From Undaria pinnatifida (Eukaryota; Sar; Phaeophyceae; Laminariales; Alariaceae), in NCBI GenBank assembly GCA_012845835.1, contig JABAKD010000019.1, forward strand, positions 5,060,994 through 5,124,993: a stretch of DNA of 64,000 bases. The letters run 5' to 3'. This document shows, piece by piece, positions 1-13,200 of the stretch (position 1 is its first letter; each line of letters starts with the position of its first letter). Both the position numbers and the translations under genes were made by a program. The notes beneath the pieces were generated by a model that made no database searches, had not been told where the DNA came from, and worked only from the letters and a program-made list of their open reading frames with translations.

Positions 1-312
1 GTGGCCTTCGTTTGCCTCAAATCATATATATAGGCTGTGTCTTCATCGTGTACACTCGCCAGCCAACCTCAAGCTTCCTCTCCATCCTGAACGACGAGAT
101 CATAAACATCGCGGCCAAGACACAGAGACTGGCTGCATAATTAACAGAAACCTTCGAACCATGCACAACACCAGTCGTTGTTTCTGCTCACCCCGTACAT
201 TACATACATGGAGAACATGCGACCGGTGTTGTTTATGGTTTGAAGATTACCAGAGGTTGGAGAATCGTCATCAATGGCTGGAGCACTACCGCAAGAAGTT
301 GGAGTGTCTTTT
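1..312. other. Unassigned sequence at window start
   Basis: No reading frame, RNA gene or repeat was recognised on either strand. It lies next to copia-derived sequence and may be part of the same retroelement, but nothing seen here proves that. Confidence 0.3.
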
Positions 313-504
313 CCCGGCAGTAGAGTAGCTGTCTGTTAAAGGAGACTCTTATCATCAAGGCGATGAGGAGATTTCCAAAAAACAATTGGAATTTCAAAAA
401 ATTCAGCAGTGTAGTAGTACCTGATGCTGCTGCTGGGTGCTGGCTTGCACTATTCGCCTTGATGATAAGAGTCTCCTTTAACAGACAGCTACTCTACTGT
501 CGGG
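313..504. repeat. Inverted repeat with about 51-bp arms
   Basis: The left arm (313-363) and right arm (454-504) are reverse complements with about one mismatch and enclose about 90 bp. The arms share the core GTCTGTTAAAGGAGACTC. A weaker copy of the right-arm sequence recurs at 737-768. Possible sources are two opposed LTR ends or a foldback element; neither is proven. Confidence 0.75.
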
Positions 505-567
505 AGTTGCTTTGATAATGCTTGTCGCTTGAAGTTTGGCGAGTCCTTACTGAGAAGTCACGCCTTT

Positions 568-710
568 GGCCCGCACTCTCAACGAGGTGCGTTGGGCAGT
601 TTTGGTCGGTCTATCACGATGATCACATGTGAAGCTTATAGGCCCGCACTCAAAGAGAGGTGCGTCGGGCTCCAACTTTGGTCGGTCTATCACGATCATC
701 ACACGTGAAG
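568..710 (+). repeat. 73-bp tandem duplication
   Basis: Two diverged copies start at 568 and 641 with the same opening (GGCCCGCACTC) and a shared core (TTGGTCGGTCTATCACGAT). The position upstream of copia RNase H sequence suggests LTR or retroelement regulatory DNA, but LTR boundaries were not found. Confidence 0.6.
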
Positions 711-1023
711 TCCTTGAACTAGAGGTCAGAGCTCTATTAACAGACAGTAGCTTGTACCATCGAGAGTTGCCTCTGTACCGCTGTTGCTCAGAACGACCCG
801 CTTATTTGGAGTCGAGGCAACGTTTAGCAGTTGTTTACTCGAGTATATCGAGGTTTTGTTTTGGGGTCTTTGACGATGCAAAGAATGTTCCCGTGCGCGT
901 GGATGGTTGATTTGGTACACCCTGTGATGTGGTGGCGTTCTATCGCAATGTATACCAGATGGCTTTTAAGTGTTATCAAGTAACGACATGATGGTTACTG
1001 ACAAGTAGCATCTCTATTAAGTG

Positions 1024-1429
1024 ATGTATGGGGGTGTTTGTGTATCTTGGTTTTCCAGGACAAAGAAGTGCGTCACACTTTCTACTACGAAGGCAGAGTA
1101 TGTGGCGCTTGCAGACGTGATTGAGGAAGTGTTGTTTCAAAGGCAGGTTTGGCGTTTCATGTTGCCGAGGTGATGTTGGCATGCCGTGAATACCGGTTTT
1201 CGAGGACAATGAGGGCGCTGTGCAGTTTGCGAAGAACCCAATCACGAACTCGAACTCAAAGCACATAGACGTACGGCAATATATTCTCAGGGATCTAGTA
1301 GGGCGGAAAGCGATATCGATCATCCACGTGACGTCTTCTTTTCAGCATGCGGATTTTTTAACCAAGGCACTACCAAAGGAGTCTCTTGTGTTCCCCGGCA
1401 GTTTGGCGGTAGACTCCTGGCAACATTAA
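1024..1429 (+). pseudogene. Copia-type RNase H, C-terminal fragment (broken)
   Basis: This is the tail of a Ty1/copia polyprotein, where RNase H removes the RNA strand during reverse transcription. The first frame (about 1024-1170) reads the signature VSWFSRTKKCVTLSTT followed by KAEYVALAD. The second (about 1180-1429) reads FEDNEGAVQFAKNP, SKHIDVR and HADFLTKALPKES, the usual end of copia RNase H. A stop and a frameshift separate the two, so the piece is dead. The reverse transcriptase that should precede it is missing. It ends in TAA just before a tandem-repeat tract. Confidence 0.85.
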
Positions 1430-1433
1430 TTGG

Positions 1434-1935
1434 AGGTACTTGTAATGATATTGGTTTTTGAGTATTGGATGATGATGGAACATGAGATGTTTTATCTCGA
1501 TTGTAGTATTAGAAATTCGCTTGATAGAGGGCTTGAAGTATATTAATATGGGAGAACAATGTAGGTTGTTTTTGAGTTTTGGATGATGGAATTTGAGATG
1601 TTTCGTCTTGATTTCGGTATGAAAATTCGCTTGACGGAAGACGTGGTGGTAATAATAATTGGAGGGAACCATATTGGTTGGTTTCAATTATTAAATGATG
1701 AAATTTGATATTTGTATCTTGATTTCGGTATTTAAAATTTGCTTGATGGAGGACTTGGAGAATATTAATTTTGGGGAACATTATTGGTTGGTTCCCAGTA
1801 TTGAATGATGAAATTTAAGATTTTCAATTGAAGTGTATGCTAAAATTGAGAGAATATTGTCGGTTGTTTTTGAGAGTAGTGGATGATGAAATTTGACATT
1901 ATTTATCTTGATTTAAGCATTGAGTTTTGCTTGGC
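1434..1935 (+). repeat. About 115-bp degenerate tandem repeat, 4-5 units
   Basis: AT-rich units repeat the blocks GTTTTTGAGTATTGGATGATG, GATTTCGGTAT and TTCGCTTGATGGAGGACTTG with substitutions and small indels. Units begin near 1450, 1563, 1677, 1790 and 1860. The array follows the RNase H stop directly, so it is probably in a retroelement 3' untranslated region or LTR. Confidence 0.75.
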
Positions 1936-2457
1936 GGTTTGAATGGGCGTTATCATAACTATGTTACAAGCAGCGGAATGTTGTATCAAAGCCTGATTGG
2001 GAAATTATTTGTGGTTTGTGAAACCGTAACGCATCTTCGGGGATGTGGCGGAACCAGGTTGGTTCCCCGAGAAAAAGTAATGAAATTATATGTGACCTCT
2101 AATATCTTATTATTGGGGTCACCACGTGGCTGGGGGTGAACAGCCCCACAGCCGCAGTTTAAAACTCTGCACTTGTTTTCTCTCCCCAGCTCGATGGCTC
2201 TCCGGATAACGTGACTACAGCCTCCGCGAGCCAGCCCGTGCCCTTAGCACCTGGGCTCATCGACCACCTCCACCCGAAACACGACGGCGACAAGCTCTAA
2301 AAGGCGCACCTCAAAGTCCACCGTCACGTTCTTGCGTCCCCCCGCCGTGCCGACACCAGCGCAGCAGCCTCTTGAGTCATGAACACGAAATGCCAGAAAC
2401 TCAAAAAGATCATTCCGAGAGTACGAGTCTTCGTCGTAGGCGCAATAGTACGGTAAA
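1936..2457 (+). other. Spacer between copia fragments
   Basis: No clear domain was found. It lies between RNase H (normally the 3' end of the element) and the protease-linker region (normally near the 5' half). It could hold an LTR, leader and decayed gag, but none was recognised. Confidence 0.3.
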
Positions 2458-4040
2458 ATGAACTACTACCTGCAGCTGGACCATCTCGCAAATATCAACG
2501 TAGCGGGAAACCATCGCCGTTATGGCGTTGATCAAGGGGTCTTGTTCGTTCAAGTGTTGGATCATTTGGGCTCTAATCGCTCTGTACAGCTTCCGGTCAC
2601 GGTCGTACCAGGGCTGGGCAGGCACCTATGTTCGGGGGGATCAGCAGCTACGAGAGGGGTTACTATGATCATCGCCACGAAATCGTTTCTGGACATGGGT
2701 GCATTTGCTATAATCCTACGCAAAGACAGCCACGGCTCTTCTCTGCATCATCTCGACCTCACCACTGGTGCTACCAGCTGAACACCTGAGACAGCGTTTC
2801 CGACCGTTTCCGGCAAAAACTTCAAACCGGAAACCGTCCTCGCTTTTCATGCTTCGACGACTCCTAAAGCTACTTCCCTGCCTAAAACCGTTCCAGCTAA
2901 CATCTGGCACGAGAGGTTGGGTCATCCCAATGGGCAGGTGATGGCCAAGGTGAGATATATTGCAGAGTGTGGGGTAAACATTTCACACACTTTATCGGCA
3001 TGTGAAACGTGAAAAATCAACAAGAGCACTTAAGAGAATCATCCTGAAACATCGCGGCCTGACCTTTCCAACGAATGTTTAAAGCTGGTGAGTACTGACC
3101 TGCTAGGACCTGTGACCCCAAGGCGATCGGAGGATACGCCTACATGGCAACGTATACCGACCATCACAGCAGGCTAGAAGCTGCCAACTTCATTAATAAT
3201 AAAAGTGACACGCTGCACACCCTCGGCAGATTCATTAACGATGTAGACACCCATCTAGGGCTAAGGGTGCAGCATCTACGTTCTGATAAGGGGCGAGTAC
3301 ACATCCAGCAGTTTTCAGGAATATTGTAAATCAACTGGAATTCGTCAGCGGTTCTCGGCCCCGTACACACCGCAGCAGAACGGTGTTTCGGAACCTGGCG
3401 GGCGTACTATTGTGGACATGACTCGTTGTTTACTGTATGAGGCAAACATTCCAAACGGTTAATGGGGGGAAAGAGCTTTGACAGCAGTTTTTCTAATAAA
3501 CCGATTACCGCACGCGGAAATCGGCGGCGACACACCCTACCATCGTATGTTCGGGAAGCATGCGTATCTCTCATTTTTGAGGATTGTCGGCACTCGGGCA
3601 TTTGTGCACGTTGAGGGGTACACCACCAATCTTCATCCTAAGGCTTGGGAAGGTGTTATTGTCGGCTATTATAGCGACAAACCTACCTTCCGCATGAGTG
3701 ATCGCTACACGGGAAGAATTTCAAGCTCACGCGACGTCTCCTTCATCGAACAGCCACTAACCGTTCTACCAACAGCAGACTCGGCCACTTCTCAAGCAAG
3801 AGCGCGTCAGCTGGCCCTACAACGCCAAGAATATCCAAAACAGCAGTTCGGTACCGTTTCGCAGTACACCAGGGCTGTCGGAATGGACAAAACAAACCGT
3901 CCGGTATCTATTTCGGTACCCAACACCTACGCGCAACCTATGGCCTTACCACAAGCGGAAGAGTGCAAACTCTCAGCGGCCTCTGCTCGAAGATCAACGA
4001 CTTCAGCCCGGAGAACTCCTTCTAAGCTTCAAACACCTTG
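2458..4040 (+). pseudogene. Copia polyprotein relic: protease linker, GAG-pre-integrase, integrase
   Basis: Fragments lie in copia order. At 2560-2780 is the post-protease linker (QLPVTVVPGLGRHL, then a LHHLDL block). At 2899-3060 is a GAG-pre-integrase segment (WHERLGHPNGQVMAK) with a decayed Cys motif and in-frame stops. At about 3144-3470 is the integrase core: the positions expected for the catalytic D, D and E are visible in YTDHHSR, LRSDKG and QQNGVSE. At 3478-4040 is the region before reverse transcriptase (TPYHRMFGK, GTRAFVHVEGY, GVIVGYYSDKP, SSRDVSFIEQ). At least three stops and several frameshifts break it, and no reverse transcriptase follows, so it is a non-functional relic. Confidence 0.88.
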
Positions 4041-7017
4041 AAGTCGCAACTACAGCTCCGGCTCGCAAGACCGCCTTAGACCATCGCCACTGCCTTGTAA
4101 ATTATCTCAGGCAACGTCCATGATCGAAAAAATCATTTCTTTATGGAGTTCGATACAAGATTGCGGCGTTTCATAAGTGAAAAAAAATTGAGCCTGTTTC
4201 TGATTCTGCCGTGTGCTATCGGAATTTTTCAGCCACCCACAAACCGCGATGTACCGAGGACGGAGAAGCGCGTTGTGCACAACTAAATGAGCAATGTACG
4301 ACAAAACGATTGGTCTATCATAATTCAGCTACAACACTGCAGTCGACCGAGGACGGGGAAGAATCACTGGAAGTATCACGCGCCCATCGCACCACAACCT
4401 TTCTGTCCAAGCTCTTCTTCAGCATCTTTAGCTTGGATTGGTGACTCGGTCGCTGACCTTTTTGACTATCTCCTCGCCAGTCGTATGTTCAACGACATAG
4501 ACGAACGGCTGTCAAGTATCTCGTACGTATCTCACCCCACAGGATGAGTAAATATGGACGACACTTGACCGTGTCCAAATCCAGGGGGTAATTTAACCGC
4601 AGTTGTAATACTTCGCACAGGGACGGGCGTATGGCTATACAGGTATTATTTTCTTGCGACATGTACCTGTAGGTAAGCTGAAAAATTATGCTTCGGTAGA
4701 GAATATTACTTAGTGCAGCTGTTGTCGTTTTAACTATAAAGTTACAACTGCTCGCCAGTTACGTATGAGTAAAGGTGGAACTATGGGTCGTATGAACTTA
4801 ATTCAACGATCGTCCAGCAATAAACTATGTTCTACCGAAAATGCGTACGAGTATATATTCGAGCATTAAGGAGGAAAAGCTCACAAAGATTGTCTATCTT
4901 ATGCTCTACAGCGTACGATTAGTATCATACACTTTATTGATACATGCGTATCCTAGGATCATATTGAAGTGGCGTGGTTAACATAGAGCACTGACCTTTG
5001 TTTGTTTAATTTTTCTTTTTCGGGATATAGCTCGTTGATGGACCATGACTACACCCATTATAGTCTATTACAGTACTATCAGTTTTCGTAATTCTATCTG
5101 TTTTTTTTTTTTTGTACGGAATACGTAAGTTCATAAAACCAAAACTGGAGCATGAGAATGTTTCATTTTGTCGTGATGGACAGTTGTCCACAATTCTCTT
5201 TATTTGTTGAGTATTGTTTATCTATTTGGTACGATTCAGGAAGCGTGTTTAAAACCCAGTAGACGTATATTGGCGTCTTATTTTCTAGGGTATTTATGGC
5301 TGGTAATGACACCAAGCGTAGTTTTTTATTCGTTTATTTCCTGGTAAGGTTTTATTTTTGTAATTGTGTGAAAAACATGCATACATCCATATTGCCGCGG
5401 TTGATATACCGGACTGAATATGTGACCCGTCTTTTTTTTAACAAATTCGATTTCTAAGTATGAAGGCTCTCCAGCAATCTGACTTTGCATTATGGGGGCA
5501 TGTTGAGAGTATAAATCTTGGATTCAAATATAAGTTAATGCGCAGTCTATACGCGCGAAAAGGATATGCAGTTGAATCTTACGTTGAACCTTACGTTGAA
5601 TCTTCGGTGGAACTTAGATATACACGTAGATTTGAGTATGTTAAGGTTGTCCTGTTGTCCCGGTATTGTACCGGACTATGGACATCGTTCCGTGATGATC
5701 GAGTGGTGATGCAACCCACCGTGATCTCTGTCCCTACTCTCCCTACTTTCCCTTCTCCTCTTCTTCTTCTTCCTCTCGCTTTGGCCTCGAGCGCTCTTTC
5801 CAAAGTAACTCTTTTTCTTTCTTATCATAAGTGATCTTAACAGACACTTTTGGTGCCATCTCTGCATTTCTTTGCGTAGAAGACAGGGCTTCCACACAAC
5901 CATTGTTTTCACAGGCTATTCACATCCTCCCGCCGCCGTGCCATTCACTTCTCTCGGCGACCGTCCTCCTTCGCCACTACAAATATTGGTCGCAACCACC
6001 CCTGAACGCAGAACCATCTGCTACTGAACTTTCCAGCCCTCGATCGACAGCTGCGCGAGATCCCGGAAAAACCGGCGGCGGACGCTCCACTACTGGCCTA
6101 TCCAGCATGAGAAGACCGTTCGTGTACGACAGCTTGATGGCAGCCGCTACGTCTCCGACTCCTTTCGATGTGTGAAATCCTCAGCAATCGACACCATAAC
6201 CGCTTAAGATGTGTGAAGCCCGAATTATCCCGCTAAGACATCCTTATTCATCTCCGTACGCAAACAACAACTGTCAGGCATCGCACAGACCCTACAGAAA
6301 CCCCCTTGCGCTAATATCTTCCCCTAAGACTCCCTCAAAGCCCCTCGTGAACGCTGCGAAACGGTCTTTAAATATCTCCTTAGCTGCACACGACGTTTCT
6401 TTTCACCATCGCAACTCTCGAGACCCTTTGCTTTGGCGAACTCTATTCGACTTGGACCCTAGAGCAGGTTCTTAAGATTTGGAAAACAGCATCATTCCCC
6501 ACAAGATCGTTTCCGATCGTTTGTTGAATCCTCTCATCGGTAAATAAGTGCACTTGTCCTGAAAGTGCAAATAAACGCTTCGTATTATCTTTACCCCATG
6601 CCATGACGCGCCGCCTGATTACCTGCTTAACCCAGGCCCAGATACGCTTTACGGCTATAGCGATCCTTAAGGCACGCCGCTAAGTGAAAAAGCGTTAATT
6701 ACAAGACGCATCGCACCCCTCATCCAGTAATCGAGAGGACTCGCTCTCGTGGATGTTGGAATCTCCTTAAAGCGCTTTCTGCCCGTTCTGTGGAGGTGCC
6801 CCTCCGGCAGGCAACCATAATCATAATAACAGGCCGTCTTCTTCTTTCAATGGTGTATCGTGTTTTTTCCGAAGTGTAAACAAGCAGGATTGCTTGATAA
6901 ACTCCTCTGCCAGACGTGTGCACCAAGCCAACCATCGCCCCCCCCCCACCCCCCGTCCCCTTCAGAGAGGCAATAAATATCGAGCACAAATGTTTACACA
7001 AACAACTGTAGCTTTGC
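4041..7017. other. Intergenic region, no gene recognised
   Basis: 4.6-5.4 kb is AT-rich. From 5.5 to 6.5 kb are three plus-strand open frames of 88-124 codons with no recognised domain. Nothing beyond chance open frames could be supported. The 6.5-7.0 kb part is the 3' flank of the minus-strand transporter gene. Confidence 0.4.
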
Positions 7018-7281
7018 TCACTCCATGGTCTCGTTATCGGCAGCATAACGCCACGCCAAGCAAGCGACAGCCAGCCTCGTGCAAGCCAAGAGATAAAACA
7101 CGAAGTGGCGTTCAAAGGGGTAAGAGCGGTTTCCGTCGATTGAGAGGGCGAAGAGCGTTGAGCAGGCGATGGGAGAAATAGCTCGCGCCAAAGATTCGAT
7201 TGTCACCGAGACACCGTTCAGCTCCCCGCGCCTGCGGCTTCCCGCCGCGTTGTTGGTTGCGAGCGCGAGGCCAACAAAAAA
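7018..7281 (-). CDS. Transporter exon 9 (helices 11-12, C terminus)
   Basis: The acceptor GAACCAG is followed by FFVGLALATNNAAG, RRRGELNGVSVT, SLARAISPIACSTLFA and a last helix (FVFYLLACTRLAVACLAW), then a TGA at 7018-7020. The length matches the usual end of the family. Confidence 0.88.
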   Translation of the reverse strand, partial: FFVGLALATNNAAGSRRRGELNGVSVTIESLARAISPIACSTLFALSIDGNRSYPFERHFVFYLLACTRLAVACLAWRYAADNETME

Positions 7282-10200
7282 CTGGTTCGAAGGCAAGCAA
7301 GGTGCGCCGTAGGGTTGGAGGAGAAGATATAACACGTGGCAAAAAAGGGACGGAAGCGAGCAGGCCGATGGGATAACATTGAAGCTGCGATCAACTACGG
7401 GCATTGTTGTGTATGATTATGTTCGCGATTGTGAGACACTGGCGCACCAAGCGAGGTAAAGGAAATGGGTGCAAGGAAGACGAACGACATTTCAACATTC
7501 AGACTTGGATAAACGAGGGGTGTTAACGCGCATAGCTGCTCTTTGCCGTAGAATTCGTCCGTCACGCCAGTGTTTCTCTTCCTATATCGGGGCTCTCTAC
7601 CCCTTCGTCACTGAGAGTAACCTCATTTCTTGCCCACGAGTTTTCCAGTCCCACCAGGGTGGATGTCTAACAAAGACAAGTTAAACTATGTCACTACTCA
7701 TAGGTTGGTGTCTCAGCAGCTGCCGACAACAAACAAATTACACGAAACGAACGAAACGAACGAAACACCTTACAGAACCAGTCGCGTTTGGTTCCCTTGA
7801 AAATAGCAGCGCACACCTAAATAACCGAAATTCAATTTCAAATAAAGTCATGCATGGGGTCGCTTGATTCAGCAAGCACAACCACCACCGCCACACCAAC
7901 ACGATGGAATTCCGCCAGAGTCCGAGGCTATTAATAGCATTGCTGCTCATCTGGCGCGATAGATGGAACCAGATCAGTAACAAAATGGGAAACACCGGGG
8001 TATCGTGAGTAGTTTAGTGTTCGTGCTCGCCCTACTTTTTGACGTCATACCGCGGCCAACACTACCCACCGCATTCGAACCAGCGTAACAGGTCACCAAC
8101 AGGGTCACCGACGTGAAGAAAATAGGTAGCCCATCATTGTTCGCCACCCGAGAGAGCATGGGGAGCAATATATATACCGGGATCTCGACCATTGATCCTA
8201 TCGTTTGAGACGTCTTGACACCCAATCTAGGCGTGACGTACGGCACGACTAATGTCTCCAAGGCCAGCACCGTCAATCCGCACGAAAAGAAGACCTGTCG
8301 TGGTAGCCGCGGTGTTGTGGTTAGAGGGGTTGACACGGGAGGGGTCCGCGCGGAAACGACTTGAAGTAATAATAAGCATCATTGTCGTCACCGTCGTCAA
8401 AATAATCGTCATGTTCGTCAACACGTCGTGGTTGTCATCGTCATCATTGGCATCATAATCGTCTACAGTAACAACGTCGCCATCGTGATCTTCACCGTCA
8501 TCACCGTCATCACCATCGTCGTCCTCAGCATCATCACCAGCGTCATGATTATCATCACCATCATCATCATGATCATCACCATCATGACCAGCATGATCAG
8601 CATGATAATGACGATCATTATCATTATCAAACCCGCCATCCTCGCTATCATCCTCATCATCCTCATCACTATCCCTATTAATCGTCAAGCGGTCAAAGTG
8701 CGCCATTCTCACACGCTAAAACTATCGTGTCACGGCTCTACTTGTAGTAACGCGGCGAAACAGTCGCACTCACATCCTGCAATGAATGAGGGGTCTCCCT
8801 GAAACGAGGGAGTGTTATTGATTTCGCACAATACCGCCGTACATAGGCACCCCCTCCGCATCTACTTCTGTTGGACAATGTGGTGCCCGGCGAGTGTTTC
8901 GCACGCATGCTACTCCCGGAGCCTGCACACAAACGTTATGAAGGTCTCTACTCCCGGGGTTAAACATACTACGCCATACACTTAAGTTGAGAGAAACATA
9001 AAAGCCCAGATCGATGGACAACCCGGTAGCTTAGGCGTATCACGAAACCTTTTGATACCAGAAGACGCAAAAGGTTTTGCAAATATGCTGGCTACCGTAG
9101 TTTCGCAGTCGGCTAGGGGAACCCCGTTGGTCGGAAGTAGCTTGACCCTCAAGTGCAGCAGTCCCGCGATAATGCCGGTAAGTGTCAGTTGGAAACACCG
9201 GTGCCCTCGCCGCTACAGCCGACACATTTTTTGCGTCTTGCAACTACAGGGCCGTTCCCACTTGTATGTGCCAAACGGTTTCACAGACACTACAGCGCGC
9301 AACGGGGACTATTCAACCGGCGTTAGAGAAACAACCCTATATCTATCATAGCACGCCTTAACTCACGCACCTTTCCAATTTGAGGTGTTGACCAATCAAG
9401 CCCCCCTTTAGCGGCGCTAGTCAAGGCCCACAGAGGGTAGACCTCGTCGAACCCAGAGTATATGCACTGAGGAGTGTGAACAGCAGCCGCGGAACGCCGA
9501 GGACGGTAGAATACTTGTCAACGGATAGGTTATTCTATTCAAATTACTGTGTGTCGTCCCTGGTAGGGCTAGTCCTTGAGCGTATATGTCATTTGAATGT
9601 GTATGCTGCATCAAAGATAGGAGGAGTTCGAAGCTTGCCGTGGGAATTGTATCCAAAGCTCCTACAGCCTAGTTTGCGCTAAACATCTAGCTGTTTCTCC
9701 CGCACAAATGGCGCTTGCAACATCTAAAACCTTGTCATATATGATGTACCATGTATGCATCCGTGAACAGCGGAAGAGAGTGGCATTGCCAGATGTGAAT
9801 TTTTGGGCTGGGTGGCGATAACGATGGCAAATGTATCTCGACCGAGCACAGGTCGATAATACCTTCTAGTCAGGCACTTTCAGCGAAAGCAACTATTATT
9901 GGCCACGTTGTTCTGACCGGGCTGCTTTCAGTTACTCCACTTCCCTGTAGACTATATAGGCTGTCTACCTTCAACCGTCCCTTTCAATCTCCTGCCCAAC
10001 TCGTAAGCGGTTACACCCTAGACGCCCTTCTGGAGAAGCTGTGGTCACATGTGTCTTTCCTTGGACAGTTCGGTACGTGGCTTCACGTTATCGAGAATTG
10101 AGTGAAATGAAGCACTCCCACGCTTGAGCACAAATCCTCATCAATTTCAACACCGATGGGGACTCTGGGCGTGGAAACCATTCGGGAGGTACATGTCGAA

Positions 10201-13200
10201 TCCGCCTGTGGGTGAGTCCCATTTGCTCTCCTAACTTACAAAAACAGCCCCCAGGTTAGAAATAAGACTCTCAAGAAACGCCAAGCGGGAGATACCCTTG
10301 TGCTAGTGGCTACTGTAAAATCTACCCCCGCCATGATAACAACGATGCTATGTTTTAGTGATTGGGTTACACACAATCAGAGAGCTGTGCTACGTGTGAA
10401 CCCGTTGTGCCGGCTCTTTGTCTAACACGCTGAGACCAATCCAACCCTCTCAAGAGAAAATAAAAACAGATGCACATCACACCGCACCGCACCGCACCGC
10501 ATATATTCCGTTCATGAGCAGGAGTACTCGGATGTGCCCCTGAGCCAGCAAGCTTTTCGGCTTGACGTTGTTCTCTTCTTGCCCGAGTACTGCTGAATAT
10601 TTGTTCGATGCATGCTTTTTGTCTGACGGAGGCATCACCGTAGGAAGCACCTCCTCCTGCTTCCTGGACGGCTTTCGGGTATCGGAGTCTTCTAGCGTCT
10701 GCGGAGATTCAGACTCGTGCACAGGCGCGTATTCTGCCGGCACACCGCAGACATTGGTCTTGCCACCATCATTGCCGCTGCGTTCATCACAGTCGCAGTC
10801 AGCGACACTGCTGCCGCCGAGGCAGCACCATGAAGACTGCCAAGGCCGTGCCTTGGGGCTTTAAAGGGGAGAATGCGGGAGGGTTCGACGGAGGCGTCGT
10901 CAGCAGAGGATCGGTGTAGGCCGATCACCAAGAACACCATTGCTGCTATCAACATCTACGCCAGTGCGTCTCTTCATTTTTTTTCTATAAGGAAATATAT
11001 TAGAAGTCGCGTTGGTTCAAGATGGTGGATTGTGACTCGTGCCAGCCATGCAGTGCTGAACAGCATGAAATGGGTTGACTCCGACATTCAGACGTCCTGT
11101 GGTCAAGTGCCACGGTTATAGATTATGCCCTCAATAACGAATGTGACCAATCCCGATGTCTAGGCGCTACTCTGTATCGACTGACCAGCACACAGCTCCA
11201 CTGCCATACAACGCTCTCTAATAGTAGAGTTATCTTCCAGCAGAATCAACGCGGTAGTACAAGAGGCACCAGGCTTCATCCCGCGATTTGACAGCCAAAC
11301 CTATTTGATCATATGTTCAACCGGGTGTATCTCGCCGTCCCTATGCTCCTTCGGAGGACTAGGGATAACCATTGCTGTATTGCATGGTGCTAGGAGTAGC
11401 ACTCATGACGCTCCACTGGCTACACCTACGGGGCACCCATTGGCCTGTAACGCCGAGCAAGTCAACAAGTCAATCGCTGAAATACCGCCAAACACTGAAA
11501 CACGCATATCGCTGAGCTGGTGTTGGCAGTAGAAAGCTTTGTCGGTAAAAAATAGTATATTGTGTGTACCTCGTTGGTATTGCGACCGGGTGTTGTTGTA
11601 GCCCGGCGTAACAAAGCGGGGGCGTTGGGCTCTAGGACCAGCATCGGGGGAGCTGTTCCGTCTTTTGCTAAACGAGACCCGGAAAACACAGCGCTAGGGA
11701 TATGCCAGTCAATCTCGGAGGTCTGGTGTACCCTGTGCTTGCATATCGCTCGTTTCGCTGATAGAACACTCCCGACCCCTAGGGTGTAAGTATGACGTCC
11801 TCCACTCTCCTCCCCTTTGGACCCCGCGATTAACGCCTTCGGCTTGTGGCGTCTCAGAATAGTCACTAACGACGAGCGGTTGACGCTGTACCCGGGGCAT
11901 GTTGTGTCGATACAGCGTTCTATCGCCTGTGAATCTCCCCGGGGGCTACAGGGAAAGGGCAACGGTAGCAACGATGGGGTGAAACTCACGTTGGGTTGAT
12001 GCTGCTTGCAGCGAGCTGGGGGTCCTTCAAGGAGCATAGCACCAGCGGTAGCGCTATGAGTGACAAGCCGGCCCCGACCAGGTTAGGCAGAAGATAGGGG
12101 AACCTGGTGTGGGTTCGGTGTCACGTGAGCAACGCAAGCAGTATGGGTGCCCGGTATACGTTTTGGTGGTATCCAAACAACTTTGACGCCAATTGAACAA
12201 AACAGATCGTCAGCGGACGGCTATTACACGCCGACAGGGATGGGATAACCCGCACAGAGGCTTGCTACCCACGAACATGCCGCTAGACCGTTATTAAATC
12301 TTTTGAGTATGTATTGCGCACATTCTGCGGTAGGGGTGCACCATTTTTACCCTGAGGCTTTTGATTCGAGAAGGTCTATATCTCACACACAAAGTCAGAT
12401 TTCGAGTGAAGTGAAAGTGCAGACGCATTATCAATCGATGGCCAAGCTGAAACAAAAATGTATAGACTATGGCATAACAACGAATGATTCCGACCTCCTT
12501 GGGTAAAGAGGCCCCGTCATCCAGAAAATGTCCCAGACGAAAAAAACATATCTCTGTCTCACCACACGTTGTTCAACGACTTCTAGCGCGTGCCACAGCA
12601 GACCTCAAGCAAAATTTACTGATGCGTGTTATGATAAGGGGCACAGTGAGTAACCCGGTTTAACAGCAGGCCCACTCCACGGTAAAGTTTCACCGTTGTA
12701 TTATGAGGCTCTCGTCATTCGAGGAGCTCGATACCTCGCCCAGAAATGTATCTTTGAGTAACTTGACGGCGTTTGGGCTGAGCAGCCCAGTTTTTCAGAA
12801 AACGTGTTGGCGAAAACGTCCTCCCTGTAGCGTAGCTCGCGTCGGCACCCGTGAGATACAAGCATCCGAGACTTAAGAGCGATCGAACCAGCATGACCCA
12901 CCGAAAAAACCAAACATTAATTCCAAGTAGGAATAAGATACCTGGTACAAGACAAGGTGAGGTTAAAAAACCTTTCTCTCCCTTGTCACGGGGTGCTCTT
13001 CAACCGGGGTACCTACTGCTGTTGTTGTATTTTTTGGCGGAATGTTGTATAGTTGACGTGGCCTGTCAACTGAGAGACTACCCACTATCATCGGTTTGCT
13101 TTGAGTGGTTTTAACCTCTGGTAGGGTGTGAGCGTGTTTTTAAGGTTAGTTTGGTAGAGGTTGGGTACGCAAATATGTACAAGAATAGTGTTGAAACCGT

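Noticed and set aside
8227-8712. 161-codon Asp-rich frame on the minus strand
   Set aside because: It is the translation of a trinucleotide (ATC)n tract and overlaps a transporter exon boundary in another frame.
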